Assembly: GCF_004770615.1 (NCBI RefSeq)
Contig: NZ_RQER01000001.1
Span: forward strand, 124,001 to 188,000
Source of the DNA: Leptospira langatensis
Lineage (GTDB): Bacteria > Spirochaetota > Leptospiria > Leptospirales > Leptospiraceae
Direction of reading: 5' to 3'
Length of the DNA: 64,000 bases
Shown here in pieces: positions 47,101 to 57,833 of the stretch (positions are counted from its first letter, which is position 1; the number at the start of each line of letters is the position of its first letter). Below the pieces are notes generated by a model. The model was not told the origin of the DNA. It made no database searches and was given only the letters and a program-made list of their open reading frames with translations. A program made the position numbers and the translations under genes.

Positions 47101-47826
47101 GTGATCTCTTCCAAACAAAAATTGCCCCGTCATATCGCCGTCATTATGGACGGGAACGGAAGATGGGCGACATCCAAAGGCTTATCCAGATCCGAAGGTC
47201 ATAGGGCCGGAGCGGATTCCATCGATCGACTCATGGAGATCAGTTTGGAATTGGGTCTGGAAGCAATCTCCTTGTATGCATTCTCCACTGAGAACTGGAA
47301 ACGTCCAGTTACGGAGATCCGTTCTATTTTTAATCTTCTAGTGGAATTCATCGATTCTAGATTGGAGGGGATCTCTAAAAAAGGTGTTCGGATATTACAT
47401 TCCGGTTCTAGAAAGAGGCTTAGCTCCAAGGTCCTGTCCAAGATAGATTCTGCGATCGAGATCACTCAAAAGAATCGAAAACTGACAGTGAATTTCTGCG
47501 TAAACTACGGTTCTCAAGAAGAACTATTGAACGCCTTCTCCAAATTGAGCGAAGAAAGAAGGAAGAAAAAGATCCCCATTCAAAAACCGATCTCCACCAA
47601 AGAACTAGAAAAATATTTGTATACGTACCCCCTTCCACCGGTAGATTTATTGATCAGAACCGCAGGGGAAAGGAGATTATCCAATTTCCTTCTATGGCAG
47701 TCCGCTTATGCGGAGCTTTTCTTTACGGATACACTTTGGCCGGACTTCGGTGAAAAGGATCTAAAAGAAGCTCTGGATTGGTATGGAAGAAGAACCCGAA
47801 AATTCGGAGGTTTAGAGAATGGGTGA
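47101..47826 (+). CDS. uppS: Undecaprenyl diphosphate synthase
   Basis: Makes the C55 isoprenoid carrier for peptidoglycan and LPS synthesis from FPP and IPP. At 241 residues it has the cis-prenyltransferase motifs AVIMDGNGRWA near the N-terminus (catalytic Asp), FSTENWKRP, and RTAGERRLSNFLLWQSAYAE. The start is GTG at 47101. It overlaps cdsA by eight bases. Its IPP substrate comes from the pathway of dxr (48.7 kb) and dxs (57.8 kb). Confidence 0.96.
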   Translation: MISSKQKLPRHIAVIMDGNGRWATSKGLSRSEGHRAGADSIDRLMEISLELGLEAISLYAFSTENWKRPVTEIRSIFNLLVEFIDSRLEGISKKGVRILHSGSRKRLSSKVLSKIDSAIEITQKNRKLTVNFCVNYGSQEELLNAFSKLSEERRKKKIPIQKPISTKELEKYLYTYPLPPVDLLIRTAGERRLSNFLLWQSAYAELFFTDTLWPDFGEKDLKEALDWYGRRTRKFGGLENG

Positions 47827-48733
47827 AACAACAAAGAGAATCCTTTCCGCAGCCGTGCTAGTCGCAGGCTACCTGTTCATGATCTTTTATCGGGATTTTT
47901 ATTATCTCCAGACATTGATCCTGCTCGCGATCGCCGGAGTGATCGGTCTGACCGAGTTTTATAGACTAGCAGACAGAGGACAGGATGGAAAACCCTTCAA
48001 AGGGACCGGGATATTCTTCTTTCTGATCATATTATTGCTTTATTATTTTAGATTCGTAGCCTCTCAGAATAAATTCGAACAACCTCTTCTATTCCAACAA
48101 TACTTAAGAGTATTTGTCCCTCCTTTCGATGCGGTAACGTTTGCGTTCGTTCTTCTTTTTATCGCGAGTTTTGTGCTACAGATCCTCAGAAGACCTTTGG
48201 ACGGAGCAATCTTCTCCGTTAGCTCCACAGTGCTTGGAGTCGTATACGCATCCTTGCCTTTAGGACATTTGCTTTTACTCTTGGGAATGAACGAGGGAAT
48301 TTACTATGTATTCCTGGTTTCTGTTGCGACCTTTTTGACCGATGTGGGAGGATATTTCGGAGGACGTTGGTTCGGGAGAAATCCTGCCGGTCTTGCGATC
48401 TCTCCTAAGAAAACCTGGGAAGGATACGTTTCCGGGATCATAGTGGCCATTCTTTCCGTTTTTCTCCTGAATTATCTATGGGAGAGAAGCACTGGAGTTA
48501 GACCGCTTGTAGGCGGCGCCGAAGTATTCTTAGTTACCCTGATCCTTTCTATTGTGGGAGTGATCGGAGACTTATTGGAATCTGCCATGAAGAGAGATGC
48601 GAAGGTCAAGGATTCGGGGAATTTGATCCCTGGTCATGGAGGCGTCTTGGATAGGGCAGATGCGCTTCTTCTCACCGTTCCCATCCTATATTTTTATCTT
48701 CAGATCAAGGCAGCGCTGGGATTTCCAGTCTAA
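47819..48733 (+). CDS. cdsA: Phosphatidate cytidylyltransferase
   Basis: Forms CDP-diacylglycerol from phosphatidate and CTP at the inner membrane. At 304 residues it has about eight hydrophobic helices. The family signature KTWEGYVSGI and the C-terminal block GDLLESAMKRDAKVKDSGNLIPGHGGVLDRADALL are present. It lies between uppS and dxr in the conserved cluster. Confidence 0.95.
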   Translation: MGETTKRILSAAVLVAGYLFMIFYRDFYYLQTLILLAIAGVIGLTEFYRLADRGQDGKPFKGTGIFFFLIILLLYYFRFVASQNKFEQPLLFQQYLRVFVPPFDAVTFAFVLLFIASFVLQILRRPLDGAIFSVSSTVLGVVYASLPLGHLLLLLGMNEGIYYVFLVSVATFLTDVGGYFGGRWFGRNPAGLAISPKKTWEGYVSGIIVAILSVFLLNYLWERSTGVRPLVGGAEVFLVTLILSIVGVIGDLLESAMKRDAKVKDSGNLIPGHGGVLDRADALLLTVPILYFYLQIKAALGFPV

Positions 48734-48741
48734 CGTAGAGT

Positions 48742-49911
48742 ATGAAACGAGGCGTCTGCATTTTAGGTGCCTCCGGATCGGTCGGAGAGTCCACTCTTAA
48801 AATACTCCGTCTTTTTCCGGAAGAATTCCGACTTAGATCTTTCAGTGTTCATTCTAATCTGGAAAAAGCGAAACAGATCGCTCAGGAATTCCAACCGGCT
48901 TATCTTTGCGTGAGTTCCGATTCAGTGGACCCTTCGGTTCTTGGAAATAAGATCGGGAACACAGAAGTCTTCTACGGAACCGATGCGCTTTCCGAGATCG
49001 TAGCGGATCCGGAAACGGAAACTGTTGTCACAGCTGTAGTAGGTGCAAGTGGGATCCGCCCGACTATCGCCGCCATTCGAGCGGGAAAGAAGATAGGCAT
49101 TGCCAACAAGGAAACCCTTGTCAGCTGCGGGCCTTATATCCAAACTCTATTAGAAAAATCGAATTCTTATTTGGTCCCAGTCGACTCGGAGCATAACGCT
49201 TTATTCCAACTTTTGGAAAATACCAAGAAGGAATCCTTGGATAGGATCGTTCTTACCGCGTCTGGCGGGCCCTTCCGTAAGCTTCCCATTTCCGATCTGC
49301 CCAAGGTGACGATCGAGCAGGCGTTGAAACATCCTACCTGGAATATGGGTCCAAAGATCACTGTGGATTCTGCGGGGATGATCAATAAGGGTCTGGAAGT
49401 AATTGAGGCTCATTTCCTATTCGGATTTTCTTACGATAAGATAGGAGTGGTCATTCATCCTCAGAGCGTGGCTCACGGGATCGTGGAGACAAAGGATGGA
49501 GCGAGTTTCGTGTACGCTTCTTATCCGGACATGATCTTTCCTGTGGCGCATTCATTATATTATCCTAAAATTGTTCCAAAGACCCTTAGGCCTCATCCTT
49601 CTACTTCATGGGGCAATCTGGAATTCTTGGAGCCGGAACTAGAAAGATATCCGGGACTTTCCTTAGCCTATGAGGCGGGAAGGACAGGGGGCACGGCTCC
49701 TTCTATCTTTAATGCGGCAAACGAGGTCGCAGTGGAATTATTCTTGAAAGGTAAGATATCGTTTACCGAGATCCCTTCCGTGATCCGAACCGCTTTGGAT
49801 AAGATCCCTAGCTCTGTTCCTAAGGATCTGGAGGGCTACGAAGAAGCGGATCGAAAAGCGAGAGAAGCGGCTCTAAGTTTCTCAAAAGATAAGGTTGTGC
49901 ATTTATGTTAG
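48742..49911 (+). CDS. dxr: 1-deoxy-D-xylulose 5-phosphate reductoisomerase
   Basis: Second step of the MEP isoprenoid pathway. At 389 residues it has the NADPH site [24 protein letters not shown], the metal-binding [12 protein letters not shown], and [28 protein letters not shown]. It overlaps rseP by seven bases. Together with dxs downstream it supplies IPP for uppS. Confidence 0.97.
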   Translation: MKRGVCILGASGSVGESTLKILRLFPEEFRLRSFSVHSNLEKAKQIAQEFQPAYLCVSSDSVDPSVLGNKIGNTEVFYGTDALSEIVADPETETVVTAVVGASGIRPTIAAIRAGKKIGIANKETLVSCGPYIQTLLEKSNSYLVPVDSEHNALFQLLENTKKESLDRIVLTASGGPFRKLPISDLPKVTIEQALKHPTWNMGPKITVDSAGMINKGLEVIEAHFLFGFSYDKIGVVIHPQSVAHGIVETKDGASFVYASYPDMIFPVAHSLYYPKIVPKTLRPHPSTSWGNLEFLEPELERYPGLSLAYEAGRTGGTAPSIFNAANEVAVELFLKGKISFTEIPSVIRTALDKIPSSVPKDLEGYEEADRKAREAALSFSKDKVVHLC

Positions 49912-51599
49912 CGGAAGCGTTCGGTATCGTTTTCATGTTGGCTCTTTGTATTTTCATCCATGAACTGGGTCACTTGGTCATGGGTTGGCTCGTCGGGGTA
50001 AAAGCCCGCGTCTTCTCCATCGGTTATGGAAAAGGGATCTGGAAGAAGAAGATCGGAGAGACTACATTTCAAGTGACTGGAATCCCTTTAGGAGGCTATG
50101 TTCTTTTTAAAGGCGACGAGTACGGCAACGAGCTTAAGGGAGAAAAAGGGGAATTCCTCTCTACTCCTCCTTTGAAGAGAATGATCCCGGTGATCGGAGG
50201 TCCTCTCTTCAATCTAATACTTGGCTTTATTATAATATTCGGATTGTACTCTTTAGGATTTTCTCCTAAGGGAACCAAGATCTACTTAGAGCCTGCATAC
50301 AACGAATTCTCTCCTGCATACAAGGCTGGACTTAGAAGCGGTGATAAGATCCTCTCCGTAAACGGGACCAAGACAGAAACCAAATACGAACTACTTTCCG
50401 AGCTAGGACTTTCCCAAGGAAGAGAGGCCGACTTGAGAATCGAAAGGGAGGGAAAGGAATTCGATCTTCATGTCTCCGATCCTGCCTTGGATATAGATTT
50501 CGCAGGTGAAAGATGGGTGGAGACAAGCTTCACCATGGGGACTAGGCTCTCTCATTGGTTCCGCTCTAAGATCTCGGCCTTGGATCCGAACGGAGAAGCC
50601 GCGGATTATAATCGCAAGAGGATCAACCAACTCGCTGTAGAAGGCAAGCTGAGCCCGAGGGAACTCGCGCTAAAAGAGGCCGAAATCAAGAGAGAAGCGC
50701 AACAGTCCCGAGCCTTGGATTATCTGAACGACGGAGACCGAATTCTCGCGGTGAACGGAATAGAGATCCATTCCGTTCCCGAATTGCAGAGCACTCTAGG
50801 TAAATTCCAGGACCAGAAAGTGAAACTTCTTCTGGAGAGAAAGACCTATCCTCTCTTGAATCCTTGGACCAGAGAAAAGGCAGAAGCAGAGATGACGGTT
50901 CTTCCCGCCTTTGTAGTAGAGTTGAAGAACCTAAGGGACAGAAAGTATCCGAACATTCCGATCCGTACTTGGAGTCTGCAGAGCCATGACCCGGAGATCA
51001 AGCTCAAGCTTATGGGTTTGAAGATGGATGGAAAATCATTTGCGGACGTGGACGAATTTAAAAAGTCCATCGAGGCAAAGATCGGCCAAGAAGTCCATCT
51101 GGAAGTCCAGGGGCAGAATTGGGATGCGACCATCGGCTATAGAAAAATAGGCTTACTCGGATTCATCGCTCAAATGCATGTGAACGAAGAGAGTATGGAT
51201 CGTAAGCTTTCCTTAGGTGAGGCATTTTTACAGTCCGGAAAGGATGTGGGAACTCTTATCATGCAACAGTTCAGAGGACTCGCTTCCATTTTCTCAGGTC
51301 TTCTAAGTGTGAAGGATAGCATGTCCGGCCCGGTAGGACTCGCGAAGGCTTCTTCTCATTTCTTGAAGGAAGGCGTTCATTCTTATTTCCAATTCATAGC
51401 ATATATTTCGATCGCATTAATGTTTATGAATTTACTTCCGATTCCGGTAGCCGACGGTGGACATATCGTTTTCTTCACGTATGAGGCGATCGCCGGTAGG
51501 CCGTTGCCTAGGGCAGTGCAGGAGCAGATCCTCATGTTCGGATTCGTGTTCCTTCTTTCCTTAGCCCTTTACGTGACTTATTACGATTTCTTACGATAA
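49905..51599 (+). CDS. rseP: RseP-type site-2 intramembrane zinc metalloprotease, extended
   Basis: A membrane protease that cleaves membrane-bound regulators or signal peptides. Zinc motif H19-E20-x-x-H23 lies in [12 protein letters not shown], and the second site is [12 protein letters not shown] near residue 510 (the family usually has LDGG). It has two PDZ-like regions. At 564 residues it is about 100 longer than E. coli RseP. The extra charged segment between the PDZ domains (about 215-265, [20 protein letters not shown]) is hydrophilic and helical. It sits in the usual place between dxr and proS. Confidence 0.94.
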   Translation: MLAEAFGIVFMLALCIFIHELGHLVMGWLVGVKARVFSIGYGKGIWKKKIGETTFQVTGIPLGGYVLFKGDEYGNELKGEKGEFLSTPPLKRMIPVIGGPLFNLILGFIIIFGLYSLGFSPKGTKIYLEPAYNEFSPAYKAGLRSGDKILSVNGTKTETKYELLSELGLSQGREADLRIEREGKEFDLHVSDPALDIDFAGERWVETSFTMGTRLSHWFRSKISALDPNGEAADYNRKRINQLAVEGKLSPRELALKEAEIKREAQQSRALDYLNDGDRILAVNGIEIHSVPELQSTLGKFQDQKVKLLLERKTYPLLNPWTREKAEAEMTVLPAFVVELKNLRDRKYPNIPIRTWSLQSHDPEIKLKLMGLKMDGKSFADVDEFKKSIEAKIGQEVHLEVQGQNWDATIGYRKIGLLGFIAQMHVNEESMDRKLSLGEAFLQSGKDVGTLIMQQFRGLASIFSGLLSVKDSMSGPVGLAKASSHFLKEGVHSYFQFIAYISIALMFMNLLPIPVADGGHIVFFTYEAIAGRPLPRAVQEQILMFGFVFLLSLALYVTYYDFLR

Positions 51600-51608
51600 T
51601 CGAGAGTC

Positions 51609-53339
51609 ATGAGAGCATCTAAATATCTAGTTCCTACGGAAAAAGAAAATCCCGCGGACGCAGTGGTTGCGTCCCATCGATTGATGATACGTGCCGGTTT
51701 GATCCGTAAATCCGGATCCGGTTTTTATTTCTATCTGCCCTTAGGGCTTCGGGTCCTGAAGAAGATAGAGAATATTGTCCGTGAGGAAATGGACTCGACT
51801 GGCGCTTTAGAATTCCAGCTTCCGATCTTGACTCCTTCCGAGTTTTGGGAAACTTCCGGCAGATGGAATGTAATGGGAGCGGAGATGTTCCGGGTCAAGG
51901 ATCGTCACGACCAGTGGTATGCTCTCGGTCCAACTCACGAGGAATCTTTTTCTTATTTAGTAAAACCTCTTCTGAAATCCTATAAGGATCTTCCGATCAA
52001 TGTCTACCAGATCCATACCAAGTTCCGGGATGAGATCCGTCCCAGGTTCGGTGTGATCCGCTCCAGAGAGTTTATTATGAAAGATGCATATTCTTTCCAT
52101 TTGGACGAAGCCTCTTTGGATGCTACGTATCAGGAGATGCGAAGCGCTTATCGAAAGATCTTTCAACGCTGTGGTCTAAAGACGATCCCGGTCCAAGCGG
52201 ATTCAGGCAGTATGGGCGGCTCCGCTTCCGAGGAGTTCATGGTGGTTTCTTCGATTGGAGAAGAGACACTTCTTCTCTGTGGGAACTGCGGTTATAATTC
52301 CAATAGTGAAAAGACTCCTTTCGTTCTAGATCCGAGCTATTCTGCTCAGGGTCCAAAGGAGAAGAAGGAAGTTCCCACTCCGAACAAGAAATCCATCCAA
52401 GAAGTCTCGGAGCTTTTGGGAGTTCGTCCGCAAGACACGATCAAAGCGGTTGCGGTGAAGAACGAAAAGGAATCCTTGATCGTCTTCTTGCGCGGCGATC
52501 TTGAGTTGAATGAACATAAATTGAAGTCTTATCTAAAATGGACCGATCTGGAAATGATCCCCGAGCCTGAGCTGAAAAGCAAGGGTCTCGTTCCGGGTTT
52601 TATCGGACCCTCGGATGTGAATTCCAGCTTTAAGCTTTTATTGGATTCCTCAATTAAGAAGGAAGAGGCCTATGTGGTGGGCGCCGGCAAGGAAGATGCT
52701 CATATCCAAGGCTATGTTCCCGGATCCGAGATCAAGATGGAATATATGGTCGCAGATGTGGCACTTGCTAGAGAGGGAGATCCTTGTCCTACTTGTGGCA
52801 CTTCTTTGAAAGCGGAGAAGGGAATAGAGGTTGGTCATATCTTCAAGTTGGGAGATAAATACACTAAGGCATTCCAGATCCAGGTGTTAGACCAACAAGG
52901 AAAGGCAAAGATCCTGACCATGGGCTGTTACGGGATCGGTGTCAACCGTACCATGGCGACCGTAATTGAGCAGTGCAATGATGACAAAGGAATTTACTGG
53001 CCGATCAGCATTGCTCCTTTCGAGATATCACTCGTTACCTTGGCAAAAGGCGCCGAGCAGGAAGCGAAAGTATTAGAATTTTATGAAAATCTTAAGAACG
53101 AGGGATTCGAGGTCTTCTGGGATGAGAGAGATCTGGGGCCTGGGTTCAAGTTCAAGGATTCCGAGCTGGTAGGTTTTCCGATCCGGATCACCGTAGGAAA
53201 GAAATTCTTCGAATCGGGAGAGATCTCTATTTACGATCGCAAACACGATAAGGACGAATCATTTACCTTTTCGGGTTTCGACGATCTGCACACCAGAGTG
53301 GAAAACCTTCGTCAGGAATTATACCAAGAGCTACTCTAA
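51609..53339 (+). CDS. proS: Prolyl-tRNA synthetase, bacterial type
   Basis: Charges tRNA-Pro. At 576 residues it is the bacterial (ProS type 1) form, with class II motifs including the [18 protein letters not shown] and [17 protein letters not shown] regions, a YbaK-like editing insertion (about 235-390; [25 protein letters not shown]), and a C-terminal anticodon-binding domain ([25 protein letters not shown]). It ends the conserved cluster; trpB follows after 28 bp. Confidence 0.97.
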   Translation: MRASKYLVPTEKENPADAVVASHRLMIRAGLIRKSGSGFYFYLPLGLRVLKKIENIVREEMDSTGALEFQLPILTPSEFWETSGRWNVMGAEMFRVKDRHDQWYALGPTHEESFSYLVKPLLKSYKDLPINVYQIHTKFRDEIRPRFGVIRSREFIMKDAYSFHLDEASLDATYQEMRSAYRKIFQRCGLKTIPVQADSGSMGGSASEEFMVVSSIGEETLLLCGNCGYNSNSEKTPFVLDPSYSAQGPKEKKEVPTPNKKSIQEVSELLGVRPQDTIKAVAVKNEKESLIVFLRGDLELNEHKLKSYLKWTDLEMIPEPELKSKGLVPGFIGPSDVNSSFKLLLDSSIKKEEAYVVGAGKEDAHIQGYVPGSEIKMEYMVADVALAREGDPCPTCGTSLKAEKGIEVGHIFKLGDKYTKAFQIQVLDQQGKAKILTMGCYGIGVNRTMATVIEQCNDDKGIYWPISIAPFEISLVTLAKGAEQEAKVLEFYENLKNEGFEVFWDERDLGPGFKFKDSELVGFPIRITVGKKFFESGEISIYDRKHDKDESFTFSGFDDLHTRVENLRQELYQELL

Positions 53340-53367
53340 AGAGTACGCTTCTATAAAAGGAGCCTGT

Positions 53368-54582
53368 ATGGCTAAAGAGCGCAGCTTCACTGAAAAAGAA
53401 GGGTATTTTGGGGACTTCGGGGGAAGATACGCTCCCGAGATCCTGACGGAAGCCCTGATCGAACTAGAAGAGACCTACCTGAAACTCTGCAAGAATAAGA
53501 AATTTCTAAAGGAGTTGGAGTTTTATAGGAAGAATTATATCGGCAGACCTTCTCCGATTACTTTCGCGGAAAGACTCACCAAGGCCTGGGGCGGAGCTCG
53601 GGTCTGGCTAAAACGAGAAGATCTAAATCATACAGGCGCTCATAAGATCAATAATACCATCGGTCAGGCATTGATCGCAAAGGCAATGGGCAAGCGTAGG
53701 ATCATCGCAGAGACCGGGGCGGGACAGCACGGAGTTGCTACTGCGACAGTGGGTGCCATGTTCCAATTCGAAACGGCGATCTTCATGGGAGAAGAGGACC
53801 TTCGTCGCCAGAAATTGAATGCGATCCGCATGGAAATGCTGGGAGCCAAAGTGATCGGCGTTTCTTCCGGAACTGCTACCTTGAAAGATGCAACTTCCGA
53901 GGCGATGAGAGACTGGGCGTTGAACGTTTCCAATACTCATTATATCGTGGGTTCGGTGATCGGGCCTCATCCATTTCCTACGATCGTTCGGGATTTCCAG
54001 AGAGTGATCGGAGACGAATCCAAGAAGCAATTCAAGAAGGCCAACGACAAATTGCCGGATGCGGTTGTGGCTTGCGTAGGAGGAGGCTCCAATGCAATGG
54101 GAATGTTTTACGGATTTCTAAATGATAAAAAAGTAAAATTGTATGGAGTGGAAGCCGGAGGAAGAGGTTCTGCTCCGGGAGAACATTCCGCGACCATGCT
54201 ATTCGGTAAGACAGGTTTTCTTCATGGGACAAAAACCTTGGTCATCCAAGACGATGGTGGTCAGGTTGTTCCTGCTCATTCTGTCTCTGCAGGTTTGGAT
54301 TATCCGGGAGTGGGGCCGGAGCATGCATTCTTACATTCTTCCGGTAGAGTGAAATACGAAACTGTTTCCGATCAGGGAGCCTTGGATGCATTCATGGAAG
54401 TCTGTAGGATTGAAGGGATTATCCCCGCACTCGAAACGGCTCACGCATTCCGATTTGCAAAGGATCTGGCAAAAGAGTTAGGCAAGAAGAAAGATATCCT
54501 CCTTTGTCTTTCCGGGAGAGGAGACAAAGACGTGGCAGAGGTCGCAAGGCTCGTAGGGCTATACCAAGGAGCAGAGTTTTGA
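53368..54582 (+). CDS. trpB: Tryptophan synthase beta chain
   Basis: PLP-dependent condensation of indole and serine to tryptophan. At 404 residues it shows the N-terminal [13 protein letters not shown], the PLP lysine block [27 protein letters not shown], and the phosphate loop [10 protein letters not shown]. The ribosome-binding site AAAGGAG is clear. The stop overlaps the trpA start, so TrpB and TrpA are translationally coupled. No other trp gene is in the window. Confidence 0.97.
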   Translation: MAKERSFTEKEGYFGDFGGRYAPEILTEALIELEETYLKLCKNKKFLKELEFYRKNYIGRPSPITFAERLTKAWGGARVWLKREDLNHTGAHKINNTIGQALIAKAMGKRRIIAETGAGQHGVATATVGAMFQFETAIFMGEEDLRRQKLNAIRMEMLGAKVIGVSSGTATLKDATSEAMRDWALNVSNTHYIVGSVIGPHPFPTIVRDFQRVIGDESKKQFKKANDKLPDAVVACVGGGSNAMGMFYGFLNDKKVKLYGVEAGGRGSAPGEHSATMLFGKTGFLHGTKTLVIQDDGGQVVPAHSVSAGLDYPGVGPEHAFLHSSGRVKYETVSDQGALDAFMEVCRIEGIIPALETAHAFRFAKDLAKELGKKKDILLCLSGRGDKDVAEVARLVGLYQGAEF

Positions 54583-55382
54583 GCGCAATACGCAGCGTTT
54601 TTTCCGAAAAGAAAAGTGCTTTTATCCCCTATATTTCGTTAGGTGATCCTACCTATGAAGCCTGCGTCGGCTGGGCAGATGCTTTGATCCGAGGTGGCGC
54701 TGATATACTCGAGCTTGGGATCCCATTCTCCGATCCGGTGGCGGACGGTCCCGTGATCCAAAAGGCATTTAAGAGGGCTCTGGCAAATCCGTTCTCTATG
54801 GAGATCGTTTTAGAAACGACTGCTAAGATACATGCCCTTCATCCGCATGTGCCCCTAGTGTATCTAACGTATTTCAATCCGATCTTTTCCTACGGTTTTG
54901 AGAAATTTGCAGCGGAAGCTAAGATCTCTGGAATAGAAGGTATGATCATTCCCGACCTTCCTTACGATACCCCGGAGACGGAAAATCTGTTTTTTTCTCT
55001 GCAAAAGAGAGGGATCGACCTAATCCACTTGGTGACTCCTGCGACGGCTCCCTCTAGGATGAAGGGAATCCGAGACTTCGCTTCCGGTTTTATCTATTAT
55101 GTGACTTCTTACGGAGTAACAGGAGAGAGAGCTGCTCTTTCTAGCGGTTTGGAAGAAAGGATCCGGATGACCCAATCTCTCTTCTCCTTGCCTGTAAGCG
55201 CCGGCTTTGGGATCTCCAATCCGGAACAGGCAAAGGAAATTTCTGAATACGCAGATGGGATCATCATCGGTTCCGCCGTGCAGAGGATCATCGAAGAGAA
55301 CAGTTATAATCCTGATCTTTGTCGAAAAAAATTGGAAGAATACGCTCTTTCGATCTCCAAATCTTTGCGAGGACATCGCTAA
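54579..55382 (+). CDS. trpA: Tryptophan synthase alpha chain
   Basis: Cleaves indole-3-glycerol phosphate and passes indole to TrpB. At 267 residues it shows [12 protein letters not shown] (with the catalytic-loop pattern), [17 protein letters not shown] (catalytic Glu region), and [13 protein letters not shown]. The correct start is TTG at 54579, which shares TTGA with the trpB stop and has AAGGAG seven bases upstream. An in-frame extension back to 54504 lies in trpB coding sequence and is not conserved. It ends 102 bp before the cyclase gene. Confidence 0.95.
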   Translation: MSAIRSVFSEKKSAFIPYISLGDPTYEACVGWADALIRGGADILELGIPFSDPVADGPVIQKAFKRALANPFSMEIVLETTAKIHALHPHVPLVYLTYFNPIFSYGFEKFAAEAKISGIEGMIIPDLPYDTPETENLFFSLQKRGIDLIHLVTPATAPSRMKGIRDFASGFIYYVTSYGVTGERAALSSGLEERIRMTQSLFSLPVSAGFGISNPEQAKEISEYADGIIIGSAVQRIIEENSYNPDLCRKKLEEYALSISKSLRGHR

Positions 55383-55401
55383 CTTCTAGATCCGCGTCGA
55401 T

Positions 55402-55430
55402 ATTTTCTTTCCTAAATCCGGGAAGAAAAT
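55402..55430 (+). terminator. Hairpin after trpA
   Basis: ATTTTCTTTCC and GGGAAGAAAAT pair (one G-T) around a 7-nt loop, 20 bp after the trpA stop. It is a possible terminator separating trpBA from the cyclase gene, though it is not followed by a T run. Confidence 0.4.
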
Positions 55431-55484
55431 TGACGAAAGCATCCTGGGGGAGAGAATCCTTCCAGTTCAGGATCGGAGGAGAGA

Positions 55485-57812
55485 ATGAGCGAATCCAAAA
55501 CAGCCCAGAAATTCACCTTGGTGGATATTATTTTTGGGGTTACCACAATCCTAGGAATTCTGGGACATTTTTTCTATGCCTTCTTTTCGGGTGCGGATTA
55601 TTCTTTTGAGATCCTTCTTATAGGCGCACTCTTACTTTTTGCTTCCGCTTACTTTTTCTATAAAACGGCTACCAAGTTTGCTAAGAACGCTCAGCTTGTC
55701 GGAAGTCTTTGGCTGGCATTCGTGGTCGCATTCGTTTGGTTCGACTTATATGTTGCCTTCACTCCGGTTTCCGAGTTGGAAGAAAATTCCATTTCTTGGA
55801 GATTCAACGTGCTTCGTAACCAGAGCGACGCTCGGGTAGAAAAGGAATCCGACAAGGGAGACCTGGAGCAGATCCAGCTCAAGCCTCCTGCTAAAGCAAG
55901 AAGGGACATCAATATCATCGGGATCACTACCAAGACCCTGGACCAACTCGGCGGAGTTTGGCCTCTTCCTTGGAAATATTATGCAAAGATCATAGATAAA
56001 TTCGCTTCTTCTACCAACCATCTCATGTTCGACGTGTTCTTCCTGGACTATAAGCCGGGACAAACCGAGGAGATGGCAAAGGCTCTCTCCAATAATCCTA
56101 GGGTAATGTTCGACTATCCTATGGAGACGAGCTTGGAATCCAAGAGCACCATCTTGAATCTGGACAAGAGAACGGAGATCCTCCGCAAATATAGATTGGA
56201 GAACGTCAAGGACGAAGGAACCGGCTATTCTTGGCTCAAATTCCCTCAGGCTCCTATCGAACCGATCGGAGAAAAATCTTCCGGTTTAGGTTTTGCGAAT
56301 ATTAAAAAAGATGAAACCGGTCTGAATCGCAAGATGCCGATCGTAGCTAAACTGATCGGATCCGGCGCGGATAGAGAAGATGAATATTATCCTTCTATCG
56401 ACCTAGTTATCGCATGTAACTACTACGGCGTAGATATCAAGAAAGACGTAGAAGTCATCATGGGGAAATACGTTAAGATCAAGAATATCCCCGAAAAAAA
56501 GATCAGCTATATAGATCGTAAGTCCCTGAAAATGGTGACTGAGGATATCATGGCTAGACCGAACTCCACTCGAGAGGTAACTATCCCGATCGATGAGTAC
56601 GGACAAATGGAGATCAACTTCCCAGGTGGTTTGTATTCTTACAACACTACCGAGTTCTTCGAGGTATCGGAAGGCTGGGACAACGATACGGCGACCCAGG
56701 TGAACAATAATATCTTTTTGGTCGCCATGTTCTACGCAACAGGACGAGGTGCAGCAAAGGATACTCACTTGTCTCCTTTTGGAGATATGTCCGGGATCGA
56801 ACACCACGCTCATGCGATCAATACCATCCTAAATCAGGATTTCCTTTGGGACATGCCTTTAGGTGGGAACTTCCTGATCTTCCTAACTATGGCGTTGATT
56901 GTTGGACTTATCCTGCCGAGAATGAAAACCTCTTGGGGATTCTTGTTCGTGATCGTTCTTGCTCTTCTCTATAGCGTAGTGACGATGTTCGGATTTTCCG
57001 AATTGAACGAGGTGCATGTATTCCCATCCGTGATCATAGAGCAGTTCTTTATTTTCGTAGGGATCATAGTCTACAAGATCCTAACAGAAGAAGAGAACGT
57101 AAAATATATCCGCACTACATTCTCCAAATTCGTTTCTAAGGATGTTGTGGACGAGCTTCTCAAGAATCCGGAAAACCTGAACTTGGGTGGTTCTAAAAAA
57201 GATATCACCATCTTCTTCTCGGATATTCGCGGATTTACTACCATGTCCGAAAAAATGGGTCCGGAAGAACTCGTTCAATTCCTGAATCAGTACCTCTCGG
57301 AAATGACTGAGATAATCATCGAGTTTAAGGGAACGATTGATAAATACATGGGCGATGCGATCATGGCCTTTTGGGGGGCTCCGGTTCCCCTAGAGGACCA
57401 CGCTTATTATGCTTGTGCTGCGTCCCTTGCTCAGATGAGAAGGCTTGCGGTCTTGAAAGAAGAGTGGAGGAGCATGGATCTTCCTGTGATGGATATCGGG
57501 ATCGGATTGAATTCCGGTCCGGCTGTCGTCGGAAACATGGGGAGTTCTCACCGGATGGACTATACTTGTATGGGAGATACCATTAACTTGGGATCTCGTC
57601 TGGAAGGATCCAACAAGGAATATGCCACGAATATTATTATTTCGGAATATACATACGAAAAGGTCAAAGATCGCGTAATTGCCAGAGAATTGGATCTAGT
57701 AAAGGTGAAGGGTAAAACCAAGCCGGTTCGGATCTATGAACTGATCGACTTAGTAAACGAAGAAGATTTGAAACATCTAAGGAGACCGTTGCAGGCAACA
57801 GAGCAATCCTAA
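55485..57812 (+). CDS. CHASE2-domain class III adenylate/guanylate cyclase
   Basis: A 775-residue membrane receptor. Two N-terminal helices (about residues 10-75) are followed by a CHASE2 sensory domain (about 110-430; INIIGITTKTLDQLGGVWPLPW, FDVFFLDY), three further helices (about 455-545) and a C-terminal class III cyclase domain (about 575-760). The catalytic domain has FFSDIRGFTTMSE (two metal Asp), TIDKYMGDAIMAFWG, and MDYTCMGDTINLGSRLEG. It makes cAMP or cGMP. A G-rich ribosome-binding site (GGAGGAG) precedes the ATG. It is 102 bp downstream of trpA and 21 bp before dxs. Confidence 0.93.
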   Translation: MSESKTAQKFTLVDIIFGVTTILGILGHFFYAFFSGADYSFEILLIGALLLFASAYFFYKTATKFAKNAQLVGSLWLAFVVAFVWFDLYVAFTPVSELEENSISWRFNVLRNQSDARVEKESDKGDLEQIQLKPPAKARRDINIIGITTKTLDQLGGVWPLPWKYYAKIIDKFASSTNHLMFDVFFLDYKPGQTEEMAKALSNNPRVMFDYPMETSLESKSTILNLDKRTEILRKYRLENVKDEGTGYSWLKFPQAPIEPIGEKSSGLGFANIKKDETGLNRKMPIVAKLIGSGADREDEYYPSIDLVIACNYYGVDIKKDVEVIMGKYVKIKNIPEKKISYIDRKSLKMVTEDIMARPNSTREVTIPIDEYGQMEINFPGGLYSYNTTEFFEVSEGWDNDTATQVNNNIFLVAMFYATGRGAAKDTHLSPFGDMSGIEHHAHAINTILNQDFLWDMPLGGNFLIFLTMALIVGLILPRMKTSWGFLFVIVLALLYSVVTMFGFSELNEVHVFPSVIIEQFFIFVGIIVYKILTEEENVKYIRTTFSKFVSKDVVDELLKNPENLNLGGSKKDITIFFSDIRGFTTMSEKMGPEELVQFLNQYLSEMTEIIIEFKGTIDKYMGDAIMAFWGAPVPLEDHAYYACAASLAQMRRLAVLKEEWRSMDLPVMDIGIGLNSGPAVVGNMGSSHRMDYTCMGDTINLGSRLEGSNKEYATNIIISEYTYEKVKDRVIARELDLVKVKGKTKPVRIYELIDLVNEEDLKHLRRPLQATEQS

Positions 57813-57833
57813 TGACCGTTAAAGACGGAATAC

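Noticed and set aside
54504..54578. Longer N-terminus of trpA within trpB
   Set aside because: Arg/Gly-rich extension without homology; the TTG at 54579 overlaps the trpB stop and follows AAGGAG.
55020..55376. A 118-residue minus-strand frame
   Set aside because: Opposite trpA coding sequence; no recognisable protein.
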